NCBI GenBank assembly: GCA_963782255.1
Contig: CAWAIS010000001.1
Coordinates: 4,588,001-4,652,000 of the forward strand
DNA: 64,000 nt
DNA from: Roseiarcus sp963782255
GTDB lineage: Bacteria; Pseudomonadota; Alphaproteobacteria; Rhizobiales; Beijerinckiaceae
Direction of reading: 5' to 3'
A program made the translations under genes and the position numbers. The notes under the pieces are model-generated. The model ran no database searches, was not told the DNA's origin, and saw nothing but the letters and a program-made list of their open reading frames with translations. Shown piece after piece: positions 17,206 through 25,657 of this stretch (its first letter is position 1; each line of letters starts with the position of its first letter).

Positions 17206-17979
17206 TCACTTGTCCACGAACGCCTTCTCGATCACATAGTCGCCGGGCTCGCCGTGGTTGCCTTCCTCGAAGCCGCGCGCGTCGAGGATCGCGCGGAGGT
17301 CGGAGAGCATGGCCGGGCTGCCGCACAGCATGAACCGGTCGTCCGCGGCGTCGATCGGGGACAAGCCGAGCGTCTCGGTCATCGCGTTCGACGTCAGCGC
17401 GAGCGAAAGGCGGCCCTGATTGCGGAACGGCTCGCGCGTCACGGTCGGGTAATAGATCAGCTTCTCGCGCACAAGCTCGCCGATCAGTTCGTCGTTCGGC
17501 AATTCGTTGGCGATCGCGTCGCTGTAGGCGAGGTCCTTGATCCAGCGCACGCCCTGCGCGACCACGAGGCGCTCGAACTTCTCGTAAGCCTCCGGGTCCT
17601 TGATGATGCTGAGGAACGGGGCAAGCCCCGTGCCGGTGCCCAAGAGGAAGAGCGTGCGGCCGGGCCGGAGGTTGTCGACGATCAGCGTGCCGGTCGGCTT
17701 GCGGCCGATCAGCACCTCGTCGCCCGCTTTCAGGTGCTGCAGGCGCGAGGTCAGCGGCCCGTCCGGGACCTTGATCGAAAAGAATTCGAGTTCGTCGTCG
17801 TAATGCGCGCTCGCGAGCGAATAGGCGCGCAGGAGCGGCCGCTTGTCCCCTTGCAACCCCATCATCACGAACTGGCCGCTCCTGAAGCGGAACGACGGCG
17901 TGCGCGTCGTGCGGAAGCTGAACAGCCGTTCCGTCCAGTGACGCACGCTCAACACACGTTCGTGATGGAATTGGCTCAT
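17206..17979 (-). CDS. fpr: Ferredoxin/flavodoxin-NADP reductase
   Basis: Transfers electrons between NADPH and ferredoxin or flavodoxin. The 257 residues fit bacterial subclass I FPRs. The FAD site reads RAYSLASAHYDDELEFFSIKVPDGPLTS, the NADP site LLGTGTGLAPFLSIIKD, and FMLCGSPAMLSDLRAIL follows. The C-terminus is YVIEKAFVDK, so there is no bulky aromatic end extension. The start at 17979 (MSQFHHERVLSVRHWTERLF) matches family starts; the longer frame to 18069 adds an unlike N-terminus. Confidence 0.95.
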   Translation of the reverse strand: MSQFHHERVLSVRHWTERLFSFRTTRTPSFRFRSGQFVMMGLQGDKRPLLRAYSLASAHYDDELEFFSIKVPDGPLTSRLQHLKAGDEVLIGRKPTGTLIVDNLRPGRTLFLLGTGTGLAPFLSIIKDPEAYEKFERLVVAQGVRWIKDLAYSDAIANELPNDELIGELVREKLIYYPTVTREPFRNQGRLSLALTSNAMTETLGLSPIDAADDRFMLCGSPAMLSDLRAILDARGFEEGNHGEPGDYVIEKAFVDK

Positions 17980-18259
17980 GCCGCGCGCTCCGTTTTCCGC
18001 GGGCGCGCTTATCACAACGCGACGGCTCCGCAAATGAGCAATACAGCGCAGACTTGCGACTTTTGTCATACTGCGTGTTCCGCTTGTTGTTTGCCCGCTG
18101 TTCGTTCAGCCGCGAGCTTAAACAGGGCGAGCCGGCAGGCTCGACCGGCACGTGGGCCATTGCCCGACAGCCGACCTTGAGCGAGACAATTCAAGGTGGG
18201 TAACGGTTGTCAACGCCGGATCACACCGCGGAGATCAGCCGCCTCTTCCCGATACCTCC

Positions 18260-18637
18260 TCAATCGTGAGCGATCGTGGAGAGCCCGCCAGCGTTCTCGA
18301 TGTCGAAGCGGGTGACGAGGCCCTCGTCTATTTGGAAAACATGCCGGACGGTCTCATCGAGAAGCACTTTGCCCTCAAGGTCTCGCACGACCTGATGGAC
18401 CTCTACCGCGGTCGCTCCGTCGTCCCGCTGGGTGACGTGCATGGGGTCGACTTGAGGCGCTATCGCAGCCCACTGCTTCGTCCAGTAAGCTCGGACGGCC
18501 TCGCGCCCGTGGACGTGCCCACCGTCCATGCCGTTCGCCCAGTCAACGTTTTCGGCCAGGAGCGTCAGAACGGCCGGGATGTCCCGTCGGTTGAAGCCCT
18601 CGTAGAGTTGCCGCACGAGCGCGTCGTTGTTCACCAT
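18260..18637 (-). CDS. NTF2-like (SnoaL-type) small protein
   Basis: A 125-residue soluble protein with the NTF2-like pattern. LVRQLYEGFNRRDIPAVLTLLAENVDWANG is followed by VHGREAVRAYWTKQWAAI and a C-terminal beta sheet (VEVHQVVRDLEGKVLLDETVRHVFQID). Such proteins form small cone-shaped pockets; some are isomerases or cyclases, and most are uncharacterised. AAGGA lies about eight bases before 18637. It is divergent from the MarR gene, whose operators lie between them, so MarR control is likely. Confidence 0.8.
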   Translation of the reverse strand: MVNNDALVRQLYEGFNRRDIPAVLTLLAENVDWANGMDGGHVHGREAVRAYWTKQWAAIAPQVDPMHVTQRDDGATAVEVHQVVRDLEGKVLLDETVRHVFQIDEGLVTRFDIENAGGLSTIAHD

Positions 18638-18818
18638 CTGCTCGGTCCTTCTATTCGTTCGTGAAGTCACAGCTTCCGCAGGTCCATACGTTCGACCACG
18701 CCGTCGAGGTCGCGGATGAACTGACTGATGCGGACAGCCGCGCGATCGGGGGCGAGGTCGGCCTGCCACCTTGTCCTGCGTGTAGATGCGCGTTGCACGC
18801 GCCCGCCTAACCAAGTAT

Positions 18819-18850
18819 ATAGTCACCTATGCACCATAATAGGCGCCTAT
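18819..18850. promoter_or_regulatory. Two MarR-type operator half-site pairs
   Basis: ATAGTCACCTAT (18819-18830) and ATAGGCGCCTAT (18839-18850) both read ATAG-N4-CTAT, and the second is a perfect 12-bp palindrome. Their centres are 20 bp apart, two helical turns. They lie just before the MarR start at 18868, where an autorepressor would bind, and in the spacer to the divergent NTF2-like gene. Confidence 0.65.
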
Positions 18851-18867
18851 GCAAGGGACTTGAGGGT

Positions 18868-19329
18868 ATGGAGTTTGAGGTGCTGTCCACGCCAGGACAC
18901 CTGATCAGCCTCGCAGCGCGGGGGTTCGCGCGCTTGAGTGAGGCGCGCCTTAAACCGCTGGGTTTCGGTGTTGGCCACCTGCCGGTGCTGATTGCGCTTC
19001 AGGACGGCCGAGCAGACACACAACGCGATCTGGCGCGGTTCGCAAAGATCGAGCAGCCGTCAATGGCGCAGATGTTAGTGCGAATGGAGCGGGACGGACT
19101 TATCCGACGCACGCCCGACGCCACTGACGGGCGCAGCAGCCGCATTGCGCTGACGGACGTCGCCCAAACGCGCCTGCCGGACGCCTGCGCTGCGCTGTTC
19201 GAAGGTAACCGCGAGGCGTTGAGCGGCTTCACGGATGAGGAAGCCGCACAGCTTGTCGCCCTACTCACGCGGGTGATCGCAAATCTCGATCGAGTCGCGA
19301 ATGCTGAAGCGTCACCGCACAATCCCTAG
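18868..19329 (+). CDS. MarR-family transcriptional regulator
   Basis: A 153-residue winged-helix protein. FGVGHLPVLIALQDGRADTQRDLARFAKIEQPSMAQMLVRMERDGLIRR is the usual helix-turn-helix and wing entry, with DGRSSRIALTD forming the wing. It probably represses its own gene and the divergent NTF2-like gene in response to a small ligand. The start at 18868 follows AAGGGA by about nine bases. The longer frame from 18829 would run through the operator sites and add 13 unlike residues. Confidence 0.9.
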   Translation: MEFEVLSTPGHLISLAARGFARLSEARLKPLGFGVGHLPVLIALQDGRADTQRDLARFAKIEQPSMAQMLVRMERDGLIRRTPDATDGRSSRIALTDVAQTRLPDACAALFEGNREALSGFTDEEAAQLVALLTRVIANLDRVANAEASPHNP

Positions 19330-19439
19330 AGACTGCTTACGGTCGCTCCCGCGAAGTTTTTTGTCGGAGACGCCATCTTTTCGCGTTTCTCTCAAAGGTC
19401 CCCGAGTTTCGAGCAAAAGCCGCTTCGTCATAATTTTTG

Positions 19440-21082
19440 CAGACCGTGCGGAAACTGCTTGCGCCCACGGCTTTGCGCACTCGGGCGGCGACGGACGGGG
19501 GTTTCGACTTTTTTCGGGTGCGACAAGGCCTGTGTCGATCCTGTGGCCGCCCATGTCGGCTCTTTAGGCGCGGATTGGGTACGCCGCTCACCCCCGAACC
19601 GCCGCTACCATCGGCTCGACGCCGATGACATTGAGGGCGCGGCGCAAGTTGTAGACGAGCGCGGTCAGGCTAAACTCGGCGCGCACGTTTTCGAGGCTGC
19701 GCATCAGGAACGCGCCCTGATACATCCATTGCTTGATGCTGCCGAAGGGATGCTCGACGACCTCGCGGCGACGGTCGAGAATGTGCGGCCTCGCTTTGAG
19801 GCGTTCGGCCATGCGATCGAGCACGTCCTCATTTTCGAGACGGGACACCGAGCGAACGTCGTTTGTGCATCGCGCGCGCAGCGGACAAACGCGACAGGCC
19901 TTCGGGGCGCCGTAATCGATCTTCTCGAGATCGCGCAGCCGGCCGCGGCGGATCGGCGTCAGCAACTGCCCGGCCGGGCAGACGTAGGCGTCGCGCCCAG
20001 CATCGTATCGGAACTCGTCCTTGCGGAAGAAACCCTTGCGCACCGACGATCCTCGTTGAGGCTTGGGGACATGAGGAATGCAGCCGGCCTTCTCGCAGGC
20101 CTCGATGTCCTCGACTTTGAAGTAGCCACGATCGGCGACGACGTCGATCGTTTCGACCCCGAGAATTTCGCGGGCCGGCTCGGCGGTCTGCGTCAGCAGT
20201 CCCATGTCGACGACCTGGTTGGTCACTGCCTGCTCGACGATCATCTTGTTCTTCGCGTCGACCGCGACCTGCGCGTTGTAGCCCACACCGATCTTCGTAT
20301 GCGCGGCCATGGCGCGGCTGTCGGGATCGGTCAGCGAGATCTGGTCCTCGCCGGTCCGGTCAAGCTGGGCCAGCATCGCCTCGTAACGGCCGCGCTTCTT
20401 GCGCAAGGCCTCGATCTTCTCGGCGAGATTTTTCGTGCGCGCCCCACCGGCCGACGCGCCGTCTTCGATGTCGCTCGCGTCGAGCCGCGCGAGATAATCG
20501 TTCAGCCTCTCATCGGCGGCGCGGATGAACTCGCGCAACGAAGTGCGGGTGAAGTTGCGATCCTTGTTGTTGACCGCCTTGATGCGAGTTCCATCGACGG
20601 CGAGCAACTCGCGGCCGTAAAGGTCGAGCCGTCGACACAGCAGGACGAACTGACGAAACACGGCGCGGAACGCCGCGCGATTGTCGCGTCGAAAGTCGGC
20701 GATGGTCTTGAAGTCGGGCCTGAGGCTGCGCAGAAGCCAGATGACCTCGATGTTGCGATGGGCTTCGCGCTCCAGCCGCCGGCTCGATCGGACCCGGTTC
20801 AGATAGCCGTAGATATAGAGCTTCAACAGGTCGCCGGGCGCATACCCCGGACGCCCCGTCGCCTTCGCCGTCACTCGCGCGAACCCCGCCGCCGCGAGGT
20901 CCAGCCCGTCAACGAAGGCGTCGATGAACCGAACCGGATTTCCAGCGTCCACGTAATCGTCCACCGCCTCCGGCAGCAACAGGAGCTGGTCGCGCTCGAA
21001 TCCGGCAATGTGAGTCATGCGCGATTCTAGCCCGCGCGCCGATTCGAAGGAATCCGCTCACGCCGACTTTTCGCACGGTCTG
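19440..21082 (-). mobile_element. IS1182-type insertion sequence, intact
   Basis: The left end begins CAGACCGTGCGGAAACTGC; the right end, reversed, begins CAGACCGTGCGAAAAGTCGG. These are imperfect terminal inverted repeats around the transposase gene. Both sides carry TTTG (19436-19439 and 21083-21086), a 4-bp target duplication. The element is 1643 bp. No gene is visibly broken: the flanks are the end of the MarR region and the 3' side of the GFA-like gene. Confidence 0.88.
19588..21018 (-). CDS. IS1182-family transposase
   Basis: A 476-residue DDE transposase. An N-terminal DUF772-like region (ERDQLLLLPEAVDDYVDAGNPVRFIDAFVD) leads to GRPGYAPGDLLKLYIYGYLNRVRSSRRLE. The catalytic core has LLAVDGTRIKAVNNKDRNF (first Asp), VVADRGYFKVEDIEACEKAG (second Asp) and VVEHPFGSIKQWM (Glu region). 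A Cys cluster (CRVCPLRARC) lies before the last Glu block. The frame is uninterrupted and the element has proper ends, so it may still be active. Confidence 0.94.
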   Translation of the reverse strand: MTHIAGFERDQLLLLPEAVDDYVDAGNPVRFIDAFVDGLDLAAAGFARVTAKATGRPGYAPGDLLKLYIYGYLNRVRSSRRLEREAHRNIEVIWLLRSLRPDFKTIADFRRDNRAAFRAVFRQFVLLCRRLDLYGRELLAVDGTRIKAVNNKDRNFTRTSLREFIRAADERLNDYLARLDASDIEDGASAGGARTKNLAEKIEALRKKRGRYEAMLAQLDRTGEDQISLTDPDSRAMAAHTKIGVGYNAQVAVDAKNKMIVEQAVTNQVVDMGLLTQTAEPAREILGVETIDVVADRGYFKVEDIEACEKAGCIPHVPKPQRGSSVRKGFFRKDEFRYDAGRDAYVCPAGQLLTPIRRGRLRDLEKIDYGAPKACRVCPLRARCTNDVRSVSRLENEDVLDRMAERLKARPHILDRRREVVEHPFGSIKQWMYQGAFLMRSLENVRAEFSLTALVYNLRRALNVIGVEPMVAAVRG

Positions 21083-21109
21083 TTTGAGATTTGCACGTCG
21101 TCGTCTGCC

Positions 21110-21661
21110 CTACCCACCATCAACCCGATCTCCCCCAACATCAAAATTTGGCAATCGGAATCCCATCGCAATCCTAGCCGCCAACAGTTTCATCATGAAT
21201 TTGCCGGAATGGCCGCGATAGTTGGGCACGTCGCTGGCAAGAGCGACGCTGGCGCGCCGATCTCTTGTCATGACCCGCATCTCGATTTCTGGCGCGTCCG
21301 TCGGGAACCGACGCCGGTACATCGACAGCCAATGTCCCTTCGTGAAATCGAGAAGCATCGCGGAATTACAGCATGTTGCGACGAGGCGGCGGGTTGGTGA
21401 ATCGGACTTGAGACGATGCTCCTTGAGTTGTTCTCGGCCATGGACGCAGCGGACGCGATCTTTTCTAAACAAGATGGCGGCCGTGCCGCCATCCGGTTCG
21501 AGCACCGGCGGCGCAGCGGGAAACTGCTCAAATGCGCGCCCCGCTTCCTCGCAACTGGCGCAATAGCATACGACGCTTGTGATTGGAGCGCCGATTGCTT
21601 GGTATTCCACGCCGCCGCAAGCGCACCGAGACTTCATGATGTTCAGCAACCTATCAGGCAT
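21110..21661 (-). CDS. GFA/CENP-V-domain protein
   Basis: A 183-residue protein with the zinc-site layout of the glutathione-dependent formaldehyde-activating (GFA) family: CACGG at residues 11-15, CYCASCE about 20 residues on, and a later CCNSAMLLDF. The true GFA activity is disputed for most members, so the function is left open. AAGGAG six bases before 21661 decides the start. The divergent partner is the small membrane ORF at 21694, 32 bp away. The IS1182 element ends only 27 bp from its stop. Confidence 0.82.
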   Translation of the reverse strand: MPDRLLNIMKSRCACGGVEYQAIGAPITSVVCYCASCEEAGRAFEQFPAAPPVLEPDGGTAAILFRKDRVRCVHGREQLKEHRLKSDSPTRRLVATCCNSAMLLDFTKGHWLSMYRRRFPTDAPEIEMRVMTRDRRASVALASDVPNYRGHSGKFMMKLLAARIAMGFRLPNFDVGGDRVDGG

Positions 21662-21693
21662 CGCCAACTCCTTTTTCCACACGGGAGATTGAA

Positions 21694-21861
21694 ATGACAA
21701 AGAACATGTCTGTCGCGCTTTACGTTGTGGTGCTGATTGCGGTTGTCGTTAGTGTAGATGTACTGTTCTTTAGGAATCTATTTTGAGAACGACTGATGGC
21801 GAACATCGGCATCGTCTTGGTGTTTGCAGCTTTCTATTTGAGATTCTTAAAGAGCCCGTAA
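21694..21861 (+). pseudogene. Small membrane protein with in-frame TGA
   Basis: The ATG at 21694 (GGGAGA upstream) opens a 30-codon frame, MTKNMSVALYVVVLIAVVVS and on to FFRNLF, ending at TGA 21784-21786. The same frame continues after the TGA with ERLMANIGIVLVFAAFYLRFLKSP and a TAA at 21859-21861. The result looks like one 55-residue protein with two membrane helices, interrupted by one stop. In related small proteins, recalled from memory, a Trp stands at this place (FRNRFWERL), so a TGG-to-TGA change is inferred. A 30-residue product could still be made. Confidence 0.65.
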
Positions 21862-22088
21862 GCTATGCGCCGCGGCGCCAGCTGGTTGCCTTTAGGGAAG
21901 CCGCGCTCGCTCGGCGTCGAGCGTTTTGCTGTGGGCGTGTCTGACATGGCCGACCTCCGCCTGATCGAGGCGTAATTCTTGATCTCTGGAGTTTATCGTC
22001 ACGACCCAATGGCGGCGCGCAGCAGCCGCGCGCCGATGGCATCTCCGCCCGGTCCAGCACGCGCGGGGGCGCCGCTGTCCCGCCGATT

Positions 22089-22469
22089 TCATCCCATCCG
22101 CTCGACCAAATGCGCGCGCGAGGGTCCGGGTTCGAACGGGTCGGCAAAGTATTGGGTCTCGCGGGCCACCTTGCCATCCAGGAACTCCATGACGCTCACC
22201 GTGTAGGACGGCCGGCCGTCATACGCGAGGATGAATTCCGTGACCCAGAGGTTGCCCGCGCCGACGATGCGGCGCACCGTGAAGCGCTTCGAGTTCGGCT
22301 GCGCGACGCGAGAGGCCTGGATGTTGCGCCGGCCCCTGATGCGCTCGCCCGATTGCGGGTACTCGAGCACTGCGTCCTCCCGATATATGTCGTGCTCGAC
22401 ATCGAAGTCATTGGCGTCCGAGGCGGCCCAGTGGCGATTGAGCGCCTCTCGAATCTCATTGTCGTCCAT
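22089..22469 (-). CDS. SnoaL/NTF2-like protein
   Basis: A 126-residue soluble protein. EIREALNRHWAASDANDFDVEHDIYREDAVLEYPQSGERIRGRRNI is the usual helix-helix-strand start of a SnoaL-like fold. The C-terminal sheet includes FILAYDGRPSYTVSVMEFLDGKVARETQYFADPF. It probably binds a small molecule and has no assignable substrate. The ribosome site AGGAGG abuts the 22469 ATG, so the ATG at 22496 is also possible. It stands alone between intergenic stretches. Confidence 0.82.
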   Translation of the reverse strand: MDDNEIREALNRHWAASDANDFDVEHDIYREDAVLEYPQSGERIRGRRNIQASRVAQPNSKRFTVRRIVGAGNLWVTEFILAYDGRPSYTVSVMEFLDGKVARETQYFADPFEPGPSRAHLVERMG

Positions 22470-22747
22470 CCTCCTGCTACTCCCGTTCCTGTTCATTGAG
22501 GCCCGGCCGCACCACCATCCGGACGTTGACAGCTCACGCAAACCCGATCACGAACGCCATGGCAGAAGGAACATGGACAAGCCGACATTTCCCAGACGGG
22601 CGGCCCTGCCAACCTTTCGAAAGCGGCAGCAGGTCGGTGTTGAAGTGACATTCAGCCAGGGCATCGCCGGAATGAACCACGCAGGTGAGGGTCGATCCCG
22701 GCCGTTCCGATGGCCGGGCTTGCCTCATGCCAATTGCAAGATTTCGA

Positions 22748-23104
22748 TCACCGGCGCTTGAGGCTCAGGAGGTAGGCGACGACGGCGTCGATCTGGGAAG
22801 GCGACATGACAAACGGCGGCATGATGCTCTCGCGCCGCGATTCCCCATGCGGGTGCGCGAGAAAATCGCGCAACCAGTCTTGGGTTGCGTCCTGCCGCTC
22901 GACCACGTCCGCGAAGCTCGGCGCCGGCGGCTTCAGGAGCGGCGCCCGGGACTGGTCTGCGGCCACGATATGGCAAAGCGCGCAGACCTGGAGCGCGATC
23001 CGATGGCCCTCCTCAATGGTCTGAGCATCCTCGGCGCGGGTAGATGCGATCCCGGCGACCAGAAGGGTCAGGCCCACGGCGGCCTGCTGAAACGTTTGCG
23101 GCAT
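22748..23104 (-). CDS. Periplasmic c-type cytochrome
   Basis: A 118-residue exported protein with a signal peptide (AAVGLTLLVAGIASTRA-ED), one heme-c site (CALCH) and the distal methionine in MPPFVMSPSQIDAVVAYLLSL, the normal C-terminal helix of class I cytochromes. It probably passes electrons in the periplasm, but the partner is not visible. The gene stands alone, and 22542-22747 upstream of its 3' end holds nothing recognisable. Confidence 0.9.
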   Translation of the reverse strand: MPQTFQQAAVGLTLLVAGIASTRAEDAQTIEEGHRIALQVCALCHIVAADQSRAPLLKPPAPSFADVVERQDATQDWLRDFLAHPHGESRRESIMPPFVMSPSQIDAVVAYLLSLKRR

Positions 23105-23217
23105 GGCGTCCTCGGTTCGAGCGGCGCGTGGGTCCGCGCCCCGTCATGGCCGCTTTATAGACGGTCGGGAGGCCGAGGGAATTGCTTAAAGCCTAACCCA
23201 AAAGCCTGCGCCTTCGT

Positions 23218-23346
23218 CCTGAGGCGCCGCGAAGCGGCCTCGAAGAGCCTGCCCTGAGCGAAGCAAGGGACGTTCCAGAGGGCGCTGTTTGGCGCATCGT
23301 CGAGCATCCCTCGAGGCCTTTTGCATGCCACAAAAGGCGCCTCAGG
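23218..23346. repeat. Intergenic repeat bounded by an 11-bp inverted repeat
   Basis: CCTGAGGCGCC (23218-23228) and GGCGCCTCAGG (23336-23346) are perfect complements around about 107 bases containing GCGGCCTCGAAG and CCTCGAGGCC. This is the look of a dispersed Hyphomicrobiales intergenic element. It fills most of the gap between the cytochrome gene and the NAD(P)H-hydrate gene. Confidence 0.65.
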
Positions 23347-23382
23347 GTGAGGCGTTGCTTTTGAAACAGGCTCTTCGCCCGT

Positions 23383-24901
23383 CTATCCGAGCGCCTTCAG
23401 GACGCCCGGCAGCGCCTCCGGCAGATCCTCGGCGATGAGGCCGGGCCCGAACGCGCGTCCGCAAGCCCCGTGCAGCCAGACGGCGGCCGACGCCGCCTCG
23501 AACGGCGGCATTCCCTGCGCGGCGAGTTCCGCGACAAGGCCGGTCAGCACGTCGCCGGAGCCGGCGGTGGCGAGGTTCGGCGCCAGGTCCCAGCCGATCG
23601 TCGCGCGCCCGTCGGGCGCCGCCGCCACCGTGTCCGAGCCCTTGATGACGACGACCGCGCCCGTGGCGTGAGCCGCCGCCCGCGCGCGGCTCAGCTTGTC
23701 GGCGCCTTGGTCGATCCCGGCCGCGCCCTTGAAGAGTTGCGCGAACTCGCCTTCGTGCGGGGTCATCACCGCGGCATGGCCGCCGCGCGCGATCAGCATG
23801 GCGAGCCCCTCGGCTTCTCCGGCGAAGCTTGTCAGCGCGTCGGCGTCGATCACGACCGTCCGGCCCGTCGCGGGCCTCGTCAACGCCGCCGCCACGAGCT
23901 TGCGCAAGTCCGCGCCCCTGCCCGCGCCCGGGCCTAGCGCGATTGCGCGGCGCCGTTCGTCCTTAAGCAGTGCTTCGAAGCCTGATACGCCCGAGAACGG
24001 CGCGACCATGACCGCGGTCAATTGCGCAGCGTTGACCGCAACCGAGTTCGGGCGGGCTCGCCACCGAGACGATCCCGGCGCCGACGCGGAGCGCGGCCCG
24101 CGCGGCCATCCGCGCAGCGCCTGTCTGATGCGCCGGCCCGGAGAGGACGAGTGCCGCGCCGCGCGCGTATTTGTGCGAATCCGCGTTCGGACGCGGCAGC
24201 GCGCCGCGCCACAGCGCGGGCGAATTCACGAAAGCCTTCGGCCTGATGCGCGCCAGCGCTTGCTCCGGAATGCCAATGTCGACGAGGCGGATCGTCCCGC
24301 AAAGCGACCGGCCGGGCTGCATGACGTGGCCCGGCTTCAGCCGAAAGAAGGTCACGGTCGCCGACGCTTCGACCGCCGCGCCGCGAACCTTGCCGCTCTC
24401 GCCGTCCACGCCGGAGGGAACGTCGACCGCCACGACCCGCCCCCCTTGCCGCGCGAACGCGTTCATGCGCTCGACGATCGCCTTCGCCTCGCCGTCGAGG
24501 TCGCGGGCGAGCCCGGCGCCGAAGAGCCCATCGATCACGCAGTCGGCGTTTTGCGGGTCGAGGTCCGCCGCTGGCGATGCCGGCCCTTCGTAGCGCGAGG
24601 CCGCGAGCGCCGGATCGCCGCGCAGCGCGTCGCGCTGGCCAAAGAGGCCGAGTTCGACCGAATAGCCGCGCGCGGCGAGCACGCGCCCCGCGACAAAGCC
24701 GTCGCCGCCGTTGCCGCCCGGCCCGCAGACGACGACGATCCGCCCTCGGCTCGGAGTCAGCCGCATCGCCTCCTCGGCGACGGCGAGGCCGGCCCGCTCC
24801 ATGAGCTCGATGCCCGGCGCGCCGAGCGCGACCGCCGTCCGGTCGGCCTCGCCCATCTCGGCCGGCGTCAACAGTTCGGGAACCTTCATGGGATCGAGCA
24901 T
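23383..24901 (-). pseudogene. nnr: Bifunctional NAD(P)H-hydrate epimerase/dehydratase, frameshifted
   Basis: Repairs damaged NAD(P)HX. The N-terminal epimerase part (ELLTPAEMGEADR, VVCGPGGNGGDGFVAGR, VAVDVPSGVDGESG) ends in the frame that starts at or near 24901. The C-terminal ADP-dependent dehydratase part (AIALGPGAGRG, MTPHEGEFAQLF, NLATAGSGDVLTGLVAELA) lies in another frame. The junction is at about 24048-24056 in AGCCCGCCCGAACTCGG; one base fewer would give an unbroken fusion. The epimerase frame would otherwise run to 23963 with an unrelated tail. It is either a real lesion or a base-call error. An upstream start at 24958 is possible. Confidence 0.85.
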
Positions 24902-24992
24902 GGGGCGAAAAGTGGCTGCCGCGACGCGCTCGCGCAAGCGGGAAAAACGGCTTTGCATCGCCCCGAATTCTCATGTAAGGCGAGCCGGCTGA

Positions 24993-25069
24993 TCCCCGAT
25001 AGCTCAGCTGGTAGAGCATTCGACTGTTAATCGAATGGTCGCAGGTTCGAAGTCCTGCTCGGGGAGCCA
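24993..25069 (+). tRNA. tRNA-Asn(GTT), CCA encoded
   Basis: The acceptor stem TCCCCGA pairs with TCGGGGA (25059-25065), followed by discriminator G and encoded CCA. The D-arm has AGCTCAGCTGGTAGAGC, the anticodon loop CTGTTAA gives GTT, and the T-arm reads GCAGGTTCGAAGTCCTGC. A degraded integrase gene begins about 80 bases downstream, which marks this tRNA as a past integration target. Confidence 0.97.
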
Positions 25070-25151
25070 TAAAAATCAAAGTCTTACCTGATTACGCGGC
25101 AACGTCAGCCAGTTTTAGCAAGCGGTAAGGCATCGGCATGACCGTTGGTAG

Positions 25152-25451
25152 AAGATATTCCGCGACGGCCTCGCCTCGGCCGGCCTTCCCTACAGCAATC
25201 CTCACACGTTTCGAAAAACGCTGGCTCGTTTCGGTCAGCAAACTTGCCGGACTCCGGAGGAATACAACGCGTTCTCGCAAAATATCGGCCATGAGGACGT
25301 CTTGACGACGTTCACGAGCTACGGCGAAGTTCCCGTGGATAGGCAAGCGGCAATCATTCGGTCGATGAAGCCGCGGAAGCCGGATCCCGCGGGAGACACC
25401 GACCTTGCCAATGAGATCATGGACCTGATTTCGCGTCGCAAGAGCGCGTGA
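25152..25451 (+). pseudogene. Tyrosine integrase remnant (C-terminal third)
   Basis: The open frame, read from just after a stop at 25149, gives IFRDGLASAGLPYSNPHTFRKT. Later come QNIGHEDVLTTFTSYGEV and an end in ISRRKSA. HTFRKT holds the second catalytic Arg, NIGHED the H/G-H motif, and TSYG the nucleophile Tyr of tyrosine recombinases. The N-terminal two thirds and a start codon are missing. Lying next to tRNA-Asn, it is the residue of an excised or decayed genomic island. Confidence 0.8.
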
Positions 25452-25657
25452 CAGATCCCACCTCGCGTCTCAGCTGCACCGGGGCTCGACCCCCCGCGAG
25501 CGCCCGCTCCGAGCAATTGAACGTCGCGAATCGACGTAGGGACTAAACCGCTCGCGCGGTAGCTGCGGCGAGGGCAGCGCGGGAAGCTGGGTCGGACGAG
25601 GCCAGGACTGTCTCAGAATCATGGGGTTCAACCCCATGGGAGACAGGAGCTTTCGCG

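Noticed and set aside
25092..25346. Minus-strand frame overlapping the integrase remnant
   Set aside because: The plus-strand frame has the integrase catalytic motifs, so this one is its shadow.
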